A DNA stretch of 64,000 bases. Origin: Sceloporus undulatus (lineage: Eukaryota > Chordata > Lepidosauria > Squamata > Phrynosomatidae). Numbering within the stretch: position 1 is the stretch's first letter; the number at the start of each line of letters is the position of its first letter. Location of the stretch: assembly GCF_019175285.1 (NCBI RefSeq), contig NC_056527.1:49632192-49696191 (forward strand), in the 5' to 3' direction. Positions 10,650 to 22,739 of this stretch are shown piece by piece. The translations under genes and the position numbers were made by a program. The notes below the pieces were generated by a model. That model was not told where the DNA came from, made no database searches, and saw only the letters and a program-made list of their open reading frames with translations.

Positions 10650-11860
10650 GGATTAGCACACAGTGCTACAAATCTGATCTCATAGCGCAAAGCCCCTCCT
10701 GAATAATCACTATTCGATGAGAAATATTGACAGTTCAGCCTGCAAACTCATTTACCCACATGGGAAAGTAGGAGGACTGAATTGTGATGCCATCAGCACT
10801 AATACCTTATGCAAACATTGAATCATCAGGGAGTCCTAAAATGGCTGCAGCATGCCAGCTTCATCAGACAGATGTTTAGGGGGGCATTATGGCTGCCAAC
10901 TAGGGAGCTTCTAAATCAATGTGCTCTCTATCTCCAGTTCATGATGTCACCTAGAAACAGAAATAATTTAAAATGTGTGTTAATCTACAGAGTGATCTAT
11001 GGGAGTGGCAAAATGCTGCTACAGAAAATATTCCCTGATCTTAAGGTTTGTTTTTCCTCATATGCCTTCTGTGATAGAAGATGATCACCAAAAGTGGATA
11101 TGGTAACCTAATCTTACCCAAATTGGTCTGAATTATTATGTCCTTCCTCATTGTGATATTACTTGGAACATTTTTTCTAGAAAGGAAGGGAGCTTGCTGG
11201 TTGACACACATTAACAGGTTCTTGGCTTGCCAGCCCAGAGTATATTCATCCATCATGAAAACATTTTCATAATTTAGGATATGATCACATAGGGACTGCT
11301 CAACTCTAGCTAATGCCTTCCTAATTATCCAGGCTGCTTTATTCCCAGCACTTCCTATTCATAGCCAATCAAGTTAGCAGAGAGCTGCCTTTGCACAGTT
11401 TCTCTTGAAATAGATTTTGAGCCTTTTCAATATATGCCACTGGAAAAGGTTCATGCTCTGCTCTTTTTGAAGCAAGAACACTAAATCTGAACCAACTGGT
11501 TGTGCCCTGGTGAATTTTTGAGCCAATAGATAGTACCCTGCAAGGCGGCAAAGCACTAATAAGGGTAAGCAGCACCACTAAAGCAACAGTGTAATAAAAT
11601 CAATCAAGTCAGGGTCTTATAATACAAATGATACATTTTTAAAAAGCCATATGGTCCATAAATAAAAGCAATAATCAGAAATGTCCAACACCTTTTATCA
11701 TTGTCTTTATTGCTTTTGCTTCATTATTGTTTTATTTTTATTTTTACCATAATTAAATTTACTCAACACTTGTTCTTTCCTTAAGAATCAAAACCATTTG
11801 AAACAATACAGGTCAGGATTCTGCATCAGAAAACATATTATAAAGTTCTGTCATGGTGGA
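10650..11860. other. No recognised feature
   Basis: Mostly unique AT-rich sequence; the short ORFs have no motif. Confidence 0.4.
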
Positions 11861-11864
11861 ACTA

Positions 11865-12082
11865 TACTGTCGGACTTCTGTGGGGGAACAGTTCTGGACA
11901 CACACCCTGCAGATAAAAAAAAATGTGGGACCCCAAGTCCTGTTTTCCTCAATGGTGGTACAACATGCACATGATCACTAGTGTGGCTGTGTGCATGCGC
12001 GCCCCTGGGGACAATGGGGCTTGCCATCTGGATGTTCAGATCCACAGACGCCAAGCCTGCGAATATGGAGGTATGATTGTAT
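11865..12082. mobile_element. pogo/Tigger-like MITE
   Basis: TA-flanked ends (tactgtcggacttctgtggg and gaggtatgattgta). The middle contains ggaccccaagtcctg and gacaatggggcttgccatc, shared with the copy at 18370. Confidence 0.6.
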
Positions 12083-12427
12083 TGTCTCTTATCCCCTTCA
12101 GGACTTGCTTTCCTCCTCACCCTCCTCATGGTTGGGGAGAACAGCTGATAAGCATTATCTTCCAGGACTACTGGAGGTCCCAGCGTATGCCTTCATTGTT
12201 GCACATCAAGCTGTATTCATACAGCTTCCAGATGCTTCTCAGCTGTCTTCCTACTCTCCATTGGCAGCATGAAAATGGTGGTTTTGGGGGGGGGGTTGCT
12301 CATTGAGCAAGGAAGAATTTTCACCTCCACAATCACCAAGAAAATTACATACTTGTGACTGGTTCATATTCATGACTCCTACATATTTACTAGTTTAGGT
12401 GATATTTTGAGATTGTAAAAGTCCAAC

Positions 12428-12692
12428 AATCCTACCTTACTGGGCATAAGCTGCTGCAAGCAACGGGGCTCTGTTCTCCCCTCAGTTGAGATGCAGGAGA
12501 ATGATGTTTCCATCCTGCTCCCAGCAGCAATCTCTGGTGCAAGGAGGAATCTCAACAGGGATCCTACTTCTGATTGTCACATCAGAGATTGCTGGTGAGA
12601 GGGAAGTAAAAACTTCAGTGTGTTGCATCCCAATCAACAGGAGAAGAGATCTCCGTTGCTTGCAGAAACTGATGCCCAGTAAGGTAATAGGA
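12428..12692. mobile_element. Foldback element with ~110-bp arms
   Basis: ccttactgggcataagctgc then tgcaagcaacgggg at the left pairs with cgttgcttgcagaaactgat then gcccagtaagg at the right. The inner ends agcaatctctggtg and catcagagattgctgg also pair. Confidence 0.55.
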
Positions 12693-12943
12693 GCAGGAGG
12701 AGCTCCTTAGTTGAGTATACTAAACTAAATAACTGATCTAGAATCTTGGCCAAAACAATTTGAAATGTAAAAAAAAAAGTTCAACTTTAATAGTTTTTAC
12801 TTAATGTTTGCTCAGCAATTTTCCATTGGCTTCTGTTTCACGATTAGCTAATACACTCCATTATCCCCCAATGATTTGCCATTTGTAGTTGCAAGCTGTC
12901 ACTAGATATGTTTCCCAAAACTGCTATCAGTGGTAAGGTTTTT

Positions 12944-13791
12944 GGACTTTATCACACAAGCCTCATTCTCACCTTGGTCCTGCTGCAATCATGTTACCAA
13001 AAGAGAATGAAAACACACCAGTTTTGGAACTTTTATTACTACATCTCTCTTCAGTAGCATGACAGGGGCTTTTTGCACCATCAAAGGTCCCCATGTGCTC
13101 TCTATCCCTCATTTCCCTTAACTCCATGGCCTACCCAGCATGCCTTTCTTTGTTAAATTTGTATTTGTATTTGTAATGCAATTCCAGAATCATTTATTCT
13201 GCCAAAGAAGAAATTAGAGCCTCTCCACACAAGGAGAAGACCATCTTACTGCCATTTCTTCTTTGGTGGCAGCCGGGGAGGGGGGGGAGGCTGCAAGAAG
13301 CCAGCTCCCTACCCCCCACACGGCAAAGAAGAAATGAAAGTCTTTCCTCGCAAGGAGAAACTCTCATTTCTTCTTTGCTGGGTGGCAGGGAGAGAGCAGG
13401 AAGAAACTGGCTTCTTCCTCCCCTACACCTGCCAAAGAAGAAATGACAGTGTTCTCCTTGTGAGGAAGGATTCTCATTTCTTGGAAGGGGGGGGGAGGAA
13501 TAAAATAAAGGTTTTTTTTAAAAAGCCTGCTCTGGAATAGGGAAGAGGGGTAGAGAAGAGGAGACACTGAGCCCATGCAACTGCCCATTATCAGAACTGC
13601 CATGTGAGGAAGTTATCACACTTGAAGACAAATGCCACAGCAGCATGTTTGGGAGCTTATTGACAAGTATTGCCGATCAATGAAAAGGGATGGTCTAACA
13701 GCAAAACAGTGACAATGGCAACAGCGTGCAGTACGTACTGCCAAGGGTGCTATTCTTTAGCTGTAATAGTAGATTTTGTGTGATAAACTCC
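12944..13791. mobile_element. Non-autonomous DNA transposon, TTATCACAC family
   Basis: The left end ggactttatcacacaagcc is the inverted complement of the right end ttttgtgtgataaactcc. No transposase ORF is present in the ~850 bp. An internal ~110-bp tandem repeat (13200-13495) fills much of the middle. A second internal TTATCACAC motif lies near 13616. The superfamily cannot be fixed from the ends alone. Confidence 0.55.
13200..13495. repeat. Imperfect tandem repeat, ~110-120 bp unit, about 2.6 copies
   Basis: Units start near 13200, 13322 and 13431, each with (g)gcaaagaagaaatga, then a tctcctt/caaggaga hairpin and catttcttctttg, then a G-rich spacer. Each unit is itself partly self-complementary. 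Confidence 0.75.
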
Positions 13792-13799
13792 ATAAAATT

Positions 13800-15687
13800 T
13801 GTGTGGTGCATTCCGTAAGCTTACTACAGTTCTAGATTGATCATACTGAATGCTGGAGTTCTATTGTGTTGCTAAATAAATTTCTGTCTTCAGTTGTACC
13901 ATGACATCATTACTGAAGCCAAAATTGGGCAGGTTTCTCCTTTAGAGCATTAGAAGTCACATATCCAGAGCTCTAAGCTTTGGTTCCTTACATTGTCCTT
14001 GTGGCATTTACTTGGATCACCAGCATAACAAAGAAATGGTCCTGAAGATTAGACTGTTATGGGATAATACGCTGCTATAAGGTGTCTGTGTATAGGGAGG
14101 TAGGGATTTTATATCCATCTATCTTTCCTAATCTTAATATGTTATATTTATGCCCTGCCTTTCCTAAAGGAACTCACAACAACATTATATGTTCCTCCCT
14201 CATGTTTCTATCCTCACAACTTTGTAAAGGACACAGATAATAATATACCTGTGTATCTTTAGCACTACATTAAAAAAACCACATTTGGAACAATTTCCCA
14301 GAATGTCTCAGTTCCGTGCAAATATTGAATTTGGTTCATTTTTAAATTAAATTTGGACATTCTGGGAAATTATTCAAAGTTTGTTGTATCTGATTAACTC
14401 TCTGCAAATACAGTACAGAAGGCTTTTTAAAAAATACATTATTATGTCAAATAATATGGGAAAAACAACTCAAACTCCCTGGCACTGTTTCAGTAGAGAC
14501 CCTGATAGTGGAGAAATATCCATCACCTCAAATGATTCATCCTCTTTCAGTGTAATTCACTGGAAAACTAACCTGTATGACATGGCTGTCAGAAATCTCC
14601 AGAGAGGCTGTTTCCTGGAACTATTTCCTGTGACATTCAGTTCATTTTTATCAACACAGAAGTCATCTACCTTCCCCCCTCCCCGTGGTTATATTACATA
14701 TGCCATCCACATTGATGCCTTTGCATTTCTCTGCCTTCCTTTCCATCTTTCCTTTCTAAGCACCTCTTCAAAGTGCTACTGCTTGTTACTGGTGGCTTTC
14801 AGCAAGAGCAGCTGAGAATAATTGGCCCTGTGTTTTATTTCCCAGTAAATTCATTAACCACAAGGCACACATCTCCTACATTACATCAATCTCTTTGCAC
14901 ACTGAGCCATCAATTCTATCTTCATCTTACATTCAAATCATCTTTGAAATTCAATGTCATTACAGTAGGATTTGCCCTTTTGTGCCACTGTGCATAGAGG
15001 TTAAATGACCTCATTCTTTTATGTATCAAAATGGCAGCATGATCATCCATCAAGGACATCGAGTAGCAGGAGCCACCCAGACTTCAATGACAAATGCTCG
15101 GCTGTGCATAGCAGCTGTCCCATGTAGTAAGTCACCAGAGCTGCTCTGTCAAGTATGTTATAGCATGGCAATATATTCTCAGGCTTTGGACTGGACATGT
15201 AAGTGGACCATTGGGTCCTTCTAGTGAAAGAGGACAATAAAAATGACAATTTCTTCCAGAGATTCACAGTGCCTGTTATATTTAAGAACAGTTATGCAGT
15301 GTGTGCTTAAATGTAGTGAATTTGCCACCTGAAGTATCTAGACAGGTCTTTCTCATTTATCCATCCACTTGTGTGACTCAGAAATCTCACAGATTTATTT
15401 GAAAAGAATGGGACATTGTCAGAGGAATGTGAAGAGTGACAGAGGACAGCAGAGAAAGGTACCAGAGGGTAGCAGTGGCATGTGTCCAGTTATAGGGCCA
15501 TAGCTGGACATAAACCACTGATATCCTCCAGGACCTCCCAAAGTCCCTGGGAGGTCACAGAGGATGCCTCATCACTGCACTTCCCAACTATGAAAACCTA
15601 ACCAGACCTTTATCCATTACCATCCTCCTCCATCAAACCCCACCATCCGCTGGCTAATAAATGGCTAAATTGGGAGCCTGCAACAGG
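13800..15687. other. Mostly unique sequence
   Basis: The 144-codon ORF at 14381-14815 has no recognisable domain. A weak inverted L2-like tail may lie at 14140-14185 (tttatgccctgcctttcc). Otherwise nothing. Confidence 0.4.
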
Positions 15688-15753
15688 TAGAGTGACTTGG
15701 AGGCCTGTCATTCATAGGACCACCAGAAGTTGAAGTCAACTTGACAGTTAACC
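15688..15753 (+). mobile_element. BovB LINE 3' end fragment
   Basis: agagtgacttggaggcctgt, cattcatagg, then gaagtcaacttgacagttaa match the BovB terminus. Confidence 0.6.
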
Positions 15754-15759
15754 AATAGG

Positions 15760-17915
15760 TCAAAGATGGGGTTTAGTGGTGTAGTGGAGCAAATGTGCTG
15801 TACTTCCACCAGCAGAGCATGTATGTTATGTCTTCCTGATCCAGGATCTTTGTCAGCATTGCAGCATTTCTATTATATCGACAGCATTTATTTGATAAAA
15901 ACCAGCAATATCCATTAGGCCTCAGGGAGGTCACTGACAATCTGGGCTTTCATTTTCAGGAGGTCAGCTGAGACGTCAAACTAGTTCTGGTTCAATTATG
16001 ATTTACTGATTAAAAAGAGGTGTGTTGATCCTATTGATACTCAGAAGCACAGAGATAAACACCTTGCCCATTATTTCATCCAGAGCATGGCATTTTATTC
16101 ATTTACCCTCTTGCTCAGTACACTTTTCAGGTGTGAGAAAAATATAGCCCCTTCATTCAGTGCTTGGCCATGTGGCATTTCCTACAGTGACCCATTTTAG
16201 TAAAATGAATGTTTTCACTGTAGTTAATTTAGACATTTCTTCTTGAGGAAATAAAATGATTTAGTATAAACAAACCCAAGATCCACTTAGTGTGCGCCTG
16301 CTGAGGGCAGGCCTCAAAAACAAAGCAGTGAATCACTCTGTGCAGTTCTCTCAGTCTAACGTTCCACCTCCCACTGCTATTACAAAACTGAGCTAGAGAA
16401 ACAAAGACCCACCTAGAAGTAAGTGCTTTGGAAGATGGCAGTACAAACACCCTGCATAAATTCTTCACCAGCCAGCAGTTACTTTTATTTCCTTAAAGAC
16501 AACCACATTTTCTTTTTGGTTCCTTGCTCATTTAAATGATGTGAAAAGCTTTAGGGGTTTTACTGTTAGACGGTGTAATCTTAGCATCCCTCTATTCAGT
16601 AGTTACTAGTTAGCATTTCTCTCTAAACATTTATGCATAGCATCTCTTCATGCTGTTTCCTGCTTCTTGGTGTTAGCTATAACCTCTCTCTACCTGTAAT
16701 GGTTAGTCTGCCATTAGCATGTTCATTTCTCCTCCATTTTGTAATCTGCAGTTCTCTCCCTCCCTCCCCCTTCCATGTTTGAAGAATACATATTATGAAG
16801 CTTTACACTATTAATATTTGTAAGCAAAGCAGCATTGTATGATTTTTTTTAAAAGGACAAAATGTGCTTAATTTCTTGGCTAGATCTTCTGCAATGTAAA
16901 GAACTTATTTTATTGGGTGCAGCAGTTGTGCTGAGAACTTTAATCAGGTTCAAAGGAACATGTTGAGCTCTGTGTTCAGACCTTGCTGCTCAACATAATA
17001 CCACACAACACAGTCTGAACTGAAGAAGCAATGAAGTATCCACTGGGACAGAGGAAGCAGGGCCACAATGCACAGTCCCTATTCAAGCACTGGAAGAATC
17101 TGTTCAGGCTGAACACCTGAAAAGGATTTAGTGCCTTGATATAAGGTCCATAAATCCTGATTGGAATTTTTTAAAAAACACAACTTTCATTTAGGTGAAA
17201 TATTACATAATAAGAAAATGAGGAGGGAAGACCCATGTCTGCCATAGGTGTACAGCTACTCTTGCCATTTCAATATCTGTGCTGGATCAGCCTGCCCCAG
17301 GACTGAGCCTGAGACACTTACTGCCAGGTACCAGCTCTCATCCCCCAAATCTGAGAACCAGATCCCCCAGACATTCCCTATATCCTCAACCACTTTTGGT
17401 GCTCTGGTCTCCCCTCCCTAACCTTAATCACTGCAACACATGACATAACACTAGCAGCCACATTGTTAACCTGGAATACACAAGATAAACATATATAGAA
17501 GCATCATATCATTATTCATTCTATGCCTAATCTCTATGAGTAATCCATAGGGAAAGCAAAAAAAACATCACAGTGACACAAAGAAATTCCTCCCCTGCTC
17601 CCAAAGAGAACCTAGCACATAACAACCTATGTGCATAGGTTGATTCAAGCTCTCTTGCTGCTGGAGGAGAGAAGTGAAGTGCCATCCGCCACATCATATG
17701 ACAACTACCCCCCAATGGTGCACACAATGCAACTATCTAGATTATTAAATCCAACCACCAGAGGAAGAAGCAGGACCTCCCTCTGTGGCAGGGAATGTGC
17801 AAACATGTTGCCACCTCTCACTTCTGTCACACCAGGCACTTAGCTAGCTGGCTTGCTGGCTGGCAGTGCTGTTGTATGTTACAGGCCAACAGCATGTATC
17901 TTGTGGGATGTGAGT
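15760..17915. other. No recognised feature
   Basis: Unique-looking sequence without supported exons or repeats. Confidence 0.4.
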
Positions 17916-17919
17916 ACTG

Positions 17920-18350
17920 TTGCTGTTTATTTATGCCCTACCTTTTTCCTTCCTCTGGGATGATAGGTAGAATACAAAAAATAATGCAGATGCAGCTGAA
18001 AGTACACATCATACAAAAAATTCATCTGTCAATAGAACTAAAAACATGCTTGTTAAAAAGAAAAAATATAGACAGCACATCACATTATTAAAGGTCCTTT
18101 CTCCATTAGCAATCCATTGCCAAATACCTTTTGAAACAAAAATATCTTCATCTGTCTATGGAAAGATAACAGGAAGGAGGCTCCAGAACCTGGGAGCAGC
18201 CACTAAGAAGACCGTCTTCTAAATTCCCACCAGATGTACTGGTGAAGGTGGTGGGATAGAGAGAACAGTCTCCCCTGATGAACTCAAATACTGCAGGCTC
18301 ACATATGGAGATTCACTCTGTGAGATAACCCAGACCCAAGATATATATGG
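17920..18350 (-). mobile_element. L2-type LINE 3' region
   Basis: The inverted tail tttatttatgccctaccttt, then gatgataggtagaatac, is followed by ggaggctccagaacctggga and gcagccactaagaagac, a stretch common in squamate L2-like 3' regions. Confidence 0.5.
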
Positions 18351-18369
18351 CTTTATCATTCATCACCAG

Positions 18370-18588
18370 TACAGTAGGACCTTTGTATCCATGGGGGAAT
18401 CCATTCTGGACACACACACACACACACCATGGATACAGAACAACACAGGACATCAAGTCCTGTGGTCCCTAATGGAGGTGCACTGTATGCACGGCCATTA
18501 GTGCAGATGCATGCAAACGTCACCATTGGAGACAACAGGGCTTGCCATCCAGAGATGCTCAAATCCACAGATGGTAAGGTCCCACTAT
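18370..18588. mobile_element. pogo/Tigger-like MITE
   Basis: TA-flanked ends tacagtaggacctttgtatc and aggtcccactata. The middle carries (CA)n and acaacagggcttgccatcc, as in the copy at 11865. Confidence 0.6.
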
Positions 18589-18799
18589 ACTTTGAATTTG
18601 AAACTGACCAGCAGCCAGTGGGAGCTGTTGGAAAAAGGGAGCAGAATGATAGCAGTGACTGCCACTAACACTGAAATATAGTAGTAATAGCTGCTCTGTT
18701 AAACAGAATGGGACCTCCAGCAGCAGGAACAACGGTCGTGGCCCTGAAAGCAGCAGGTAAGATACTGAAGGCTAGCACTTGTAAGCTACAGCTCTGATG

Positions 18800-20195
18800 G
18801 AGAACATGAGTATGGGGCCAAATCCAACCCTCTGGCCTTCCCTAGTTGGGTGATACTATCCTTTTGTGGTTTCTCAGCAAAGATGTGTTTTTTCCTCTAT
18901 TTTAAATGTGTTGTGTAATACTCAGTTATGGGTAGTAAGATCTTCAAGGTAAAATGTGTCCCATCTTTTTGTAATTGACCCTGCACACTAATGGAATATA
19001 TTCCCCTCTCAAAATGATTTGAAATTGAATTTGCCCCTAAAGCTGAAAGAGGTTCTTCCCCCCCCCCCCCCCCCCGCTCTAAAAACATGATATAAATGTC
19101 TGACATTCAGCATGATTGTGAGTTTCTTGGAGGCATCAAGCAGAACCACGTATTTTGTAAGCCCAAATACATATTTGTGGATGCCTCCGCCCTCTAGTAT
19201 TCATGTTTTTAAATTAGAGCCTGCAGCCTGAGAGCAATGAATAAATCACGATATACAGAGAGATATGAATATGATAGCTGGAGAGAGCCAAAGTGCCTGA
19301 AAATAACTTGTCCAGCCAGGCAAGGAAAGGTGTCACAGTTGGGTCAGCAGCAGCAGATATCCAGGCAGTTTTTCCAGTTGACTATGCAGTATAATGAATT
19401 CAGATGGAATATTTGGTATCCTAATAACCTACAGTATGTATATCTGGATGGAAACCCAGGCTGCCTTTTTAAAAAGTGTTTTAAGCATGTTTTCAGGCCC
19501 AAGAATGCTGGGGCAATTGCAACAGGTGGGACCATCCCTTCCGGAAATGGATTTTGGGGGGGGGGGGAGAAGGTTCAATTGCTCCTTCATTTATTACATC
19601 TCCCCTTTTAAAACCACATACAATAAAACTTCCTCATCCTTTGATTGTACTTGGTAAGCCTGGTATAAATGGTGTATGTGCTATAAACACATATAAACAC
19701 ACCACACATCATGAAATGAATTTTACCATAGGTTTGTCTCATAAACATTGTGATCATACATCAAATGAGGAACATATTTATTAGAGTAGCCTGATGTAAC
19801 AATGCATCCTCTCTCTCCTCTATTTTTATATTTGTGAATGATAAAAATACATATTTTGCGTATTGAAGCATTGCAATCCTGCCGGAGCCAAACTAACCAG
19901 CTATTTGCAATGACCACTTTCATTCCAGCCAGATAGACTCAAACCTCCCTTCCCTTTCCCTTCCCATGCCTGGCTTCCTCCTGTTTCACAGACTCTTTAA
20001 GGCAAATCAGTCACACAGGAAACAAACCAGATCATGCAACAAATTTCTACTTTGGGCCCCAGTGGTCACCTCCATTAAAAAAAATAGACATATATGCCAA
20101 ATGGCTGGGAGAAGGACATTAAAATGGTCCAGGTCTCAGTCATACCATTTGTGTTCTACACAGGGTTACTTTATGGAGCAACTCTGGAAGATATA
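18800..20195. other. No recognised feature; homopolymer runs
   Basis: A C run lies at 19058-19075 and a G run at 19555-19567. No coding or repeat signal that I can support. Confidence 0.4.
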
Positions 20196-20199
20196 GTTT

Positions 20200-20310
20200 A
20201 GAAAAGCCAATTCTTGTATTGCAGCTTTCAGAATCCTCCCACCAATTGCTAGTCATGCTGGATAAGGGGGCTTGGAGTTGCAGTCCAAAAGTAACTATTT
20301 CCAAGATCTG
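20200..20310. mobile_element. hAT-like MITE fragment
   Basis: Contains gctttcagaatcctcccacc, gctagtcatgctggataag and cttggagttgcagtccaaaa, typical of the lizard 'catgctgg...ggagttg(t/c)agtcc' MITE. Confidence 0.45.
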
Positions 20311-20503
20311 CTTGGAAGCAAGAAACTGAAAAGGATGCTTTCTGTTTGCCCCTTTGGGTAAGATAGTATGAAGAGAGAAGGCCTGGGCCATTCACAGGTA
20401 CAGTAAATTTCACAGATCTACGTAAATTAATAAGGAAACGTAGCTATAAGATGGAGCAAGTGGAAAGTAAATAAAGGAAAAATGAATTTCAGAGAAAATG
20501 TGG

Positions 20504-20731
20504 TACAGTTGGCCCTCATTGTCCATAAATTCTTCATGGATTTTCAGCTTGGAAAATATTTTATTCCCTATAAAAACAAACAAAAAAAAACCCCTTGATG
20601 TTGCCATTTTATATAAGGAACACCATTTTACTATGTCATTGTACATAATAGGACTTGAGTATCCACAGATTTTGGTATCCATGGGGGGTCCTGGACCCAA
20701 ACTCCATTGAGTACCAAGATCCCACCATATA
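20504..20731. mobile_element. pogo/Tigger-like MITE
   Basis: Ends tacagttggccctcattgtc and gatcccaccatata. Middle: ccattttatataaggaacac, then gacttgagtatccacagatt and ttggtatccatggggg. Confidence 0.75.
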
Positions 20732-20739
20732 CTGGTTAA

Positions 20740-22555
20740 ATGAAAGCGCAGTGTGGAACAATTTGGATCAAACCATAAGATGAAGTGCATAAGATATTTT
20801 AAAATGGCTATTTTTAAAACAGGAGGTAAATTGTGAGACAGTTTACCATAAGTCAACATTTTTGTTTAAAAAAAATCTTTTCGGATGAAAAGAAATGGGG
20901 GCAGCAAAAGGCAGAGTGTCCTCCAAGGTCCTGTGGAAGGACAACTGAGTCCCACCAGTCCCTGTTGCAGTTGCCCATCCCTGGCACAGAACCACTGAAA
21001 GGATTGACCTTTGTACCGTCTCCATACTGGTCCATTGTCTCATAGCCTGCCTAAAACCTAGTCACCATAGCAACTCTTCATCTGTCTGTTCCCAAATCCA
21101 AAGGTCGAGGCTGACCTCTCCACCAACACAAAACCATCAGTCATGTTGTCCATCAACCAAACAAACCAGAAAGGTATTTCAGGTAAGTGGCTCCATTCCT
21201 ATAGGAAGCATTGTGCTTATTGTCATTCACATGGTAAAGGAAAGATTGGCTAATGTAACAAACTCCAGGTCAGTGTCTATACTTTCAGCATTGCTATGTT
21301 TAGTTTGGTTTGGGGCAGATTTATTTCTACTGCTTAGCTGCAGCAGGCAAGGAGAATATTGCTCACAAGGAAAAAACATCTATAGAAAACCACTAAGTTA
21401 AAAAAAATTGGTAAACACCATGCTGTGCATCCAAGAGATTTTTGCCTTGTGGTCATGGATTGTCTTTGGACTGAAAGCCATGCTGGTTCAGAAATATTGC
21501 CTTCTGCTCTGCTTCAGAAGCGGTGATTTTATTATAGCCTATCCTTTCCCCCAGTGTTGGAGTAGTGACTATGGGCTGGAGTTACAAAGAGCAAATAATT
21601 TAAAAACAAAAACAAGACTACTAAACAATGGACTGGGAGATCCCAGCACCAGGAACTACAACAAGAAAATGTTCATATGCACGGTATTTCAGTATGAGTA
21701 TCTCAGTTTCCCAGGCTAATTCCATCAGCATATGTGAATTATTTATATCGACTATTATTACAGTCTCATTTTTGCAAAAAGCAATTGCAGCAGGCAAATG
21801 TGTAATCAAGAAGGTGAAGAAACATTTCAGTAACATCCTTGCAAATTTAATCGGCAACAAGGGATGCTCAATTCATAATAAGCCACCTGGGGTAGAGACA
21901 TCTTTTCCAAATTTATGAGTAAAAATCATGCCAAAGTCAAAGTGTCAAATCTGATTTGTGATGTGGAAGTGGGTCATGTAGGTCAACTTGAGAGAAGGCA
22001 CCTTTTGGTAAATCAAAACATTTTAAAGAATGACATTTCAGTCCAGCAGCTCCTAGTAAACTCACATTTATACATTGCAATCCCCCTTGCCCCCAATGCA
22101 AAAGATATTTTTGCTGGCTCTTGGATCCCCAGAGGCCTTCTTTTGTTTGTTTAAAAAAGTCATTGTGGGTGACTTCCTATTTATTGTAGGAATGGCATCT
22201 CCTGTGCTAAAAGTCACGGAGGGGAGTAATGGCTCTCACTTTGCCTAAAGTGTGTTTAGGGGCACTAGGTGGCAAATATAGTGACTCAAATTTTTTGTAG
22301 GAAGATGTAGCCATCCAAAGTCTCCTGCTGGTCTAATGTGGCCCCTTATAGTCTGACAGTTTCCCATCCTAATATTAAAAAAGTGTTATGATAGTATAAT
22401 GAAGAGGTGGTTGTTGCTCATTTCCAGCTTCCACTCTGGGGCAAATATTACACCACAACTCTTCAGGTATTGCCTTCCGTCAACAAGCAAAAATGATTTT
22501 ATTCAGGCTGGCAATTATGTGTAATCATGGGGTGGCTTTTTTATATGAGGTGTGT
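20740..22555. other. No recognised feature
   Basis: Unique-looking sequence; ORFs at 21408-21918 have no motif. Confidence 0.4.
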
Positions 22556-22559
22556 GCTA

Positions 22560-22735
22560 TATGGGGTGGGCATCGTGGTTTTGTTGTGGGTTTAATGTTT
22601 TTAATTCTATATTGTTTTATGTGATATTTAATTGTTTTATTGTAAGAGGCTTTTAAAGAGTTTTTATTTGTGAGCTGCCTTGTGTCCCTTTCTGGAAGAA
22701 AGGTGGCATAGATATAAAATAAAATAAAATAAAAT
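22560..22735 (+). mobile_element. L2/CR1-type LINE 3' tail
   Basis: AT-rich 3' UTR ending gtgagctgccttgtgtccct, then gaaaggtggcatagatataa and (AAAAT)n. Confidence 0.6.
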
Positions 22736-22739
22736 CATG

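Noticed and set aside
11923-12306. 127-codon plus-strand ORF
   Set aside because: Starts within a pogo-like MITE and has no domain.
13200-13495. Possible CRISPR-like array
   Set aside because: Imperfect ~110-bp tandem units without regular short repeats and spacers, in a vertebrate genome.
14381-14815. 144-codon plus-strand ORF
   Set aside because: No recognisable motif, no splice context, and a composition expected of AT-rich DNA.
20410-20859. 149-codon minus-strand ORF
   Set aside because: Runs through a pogo-like MITE; not a gene.
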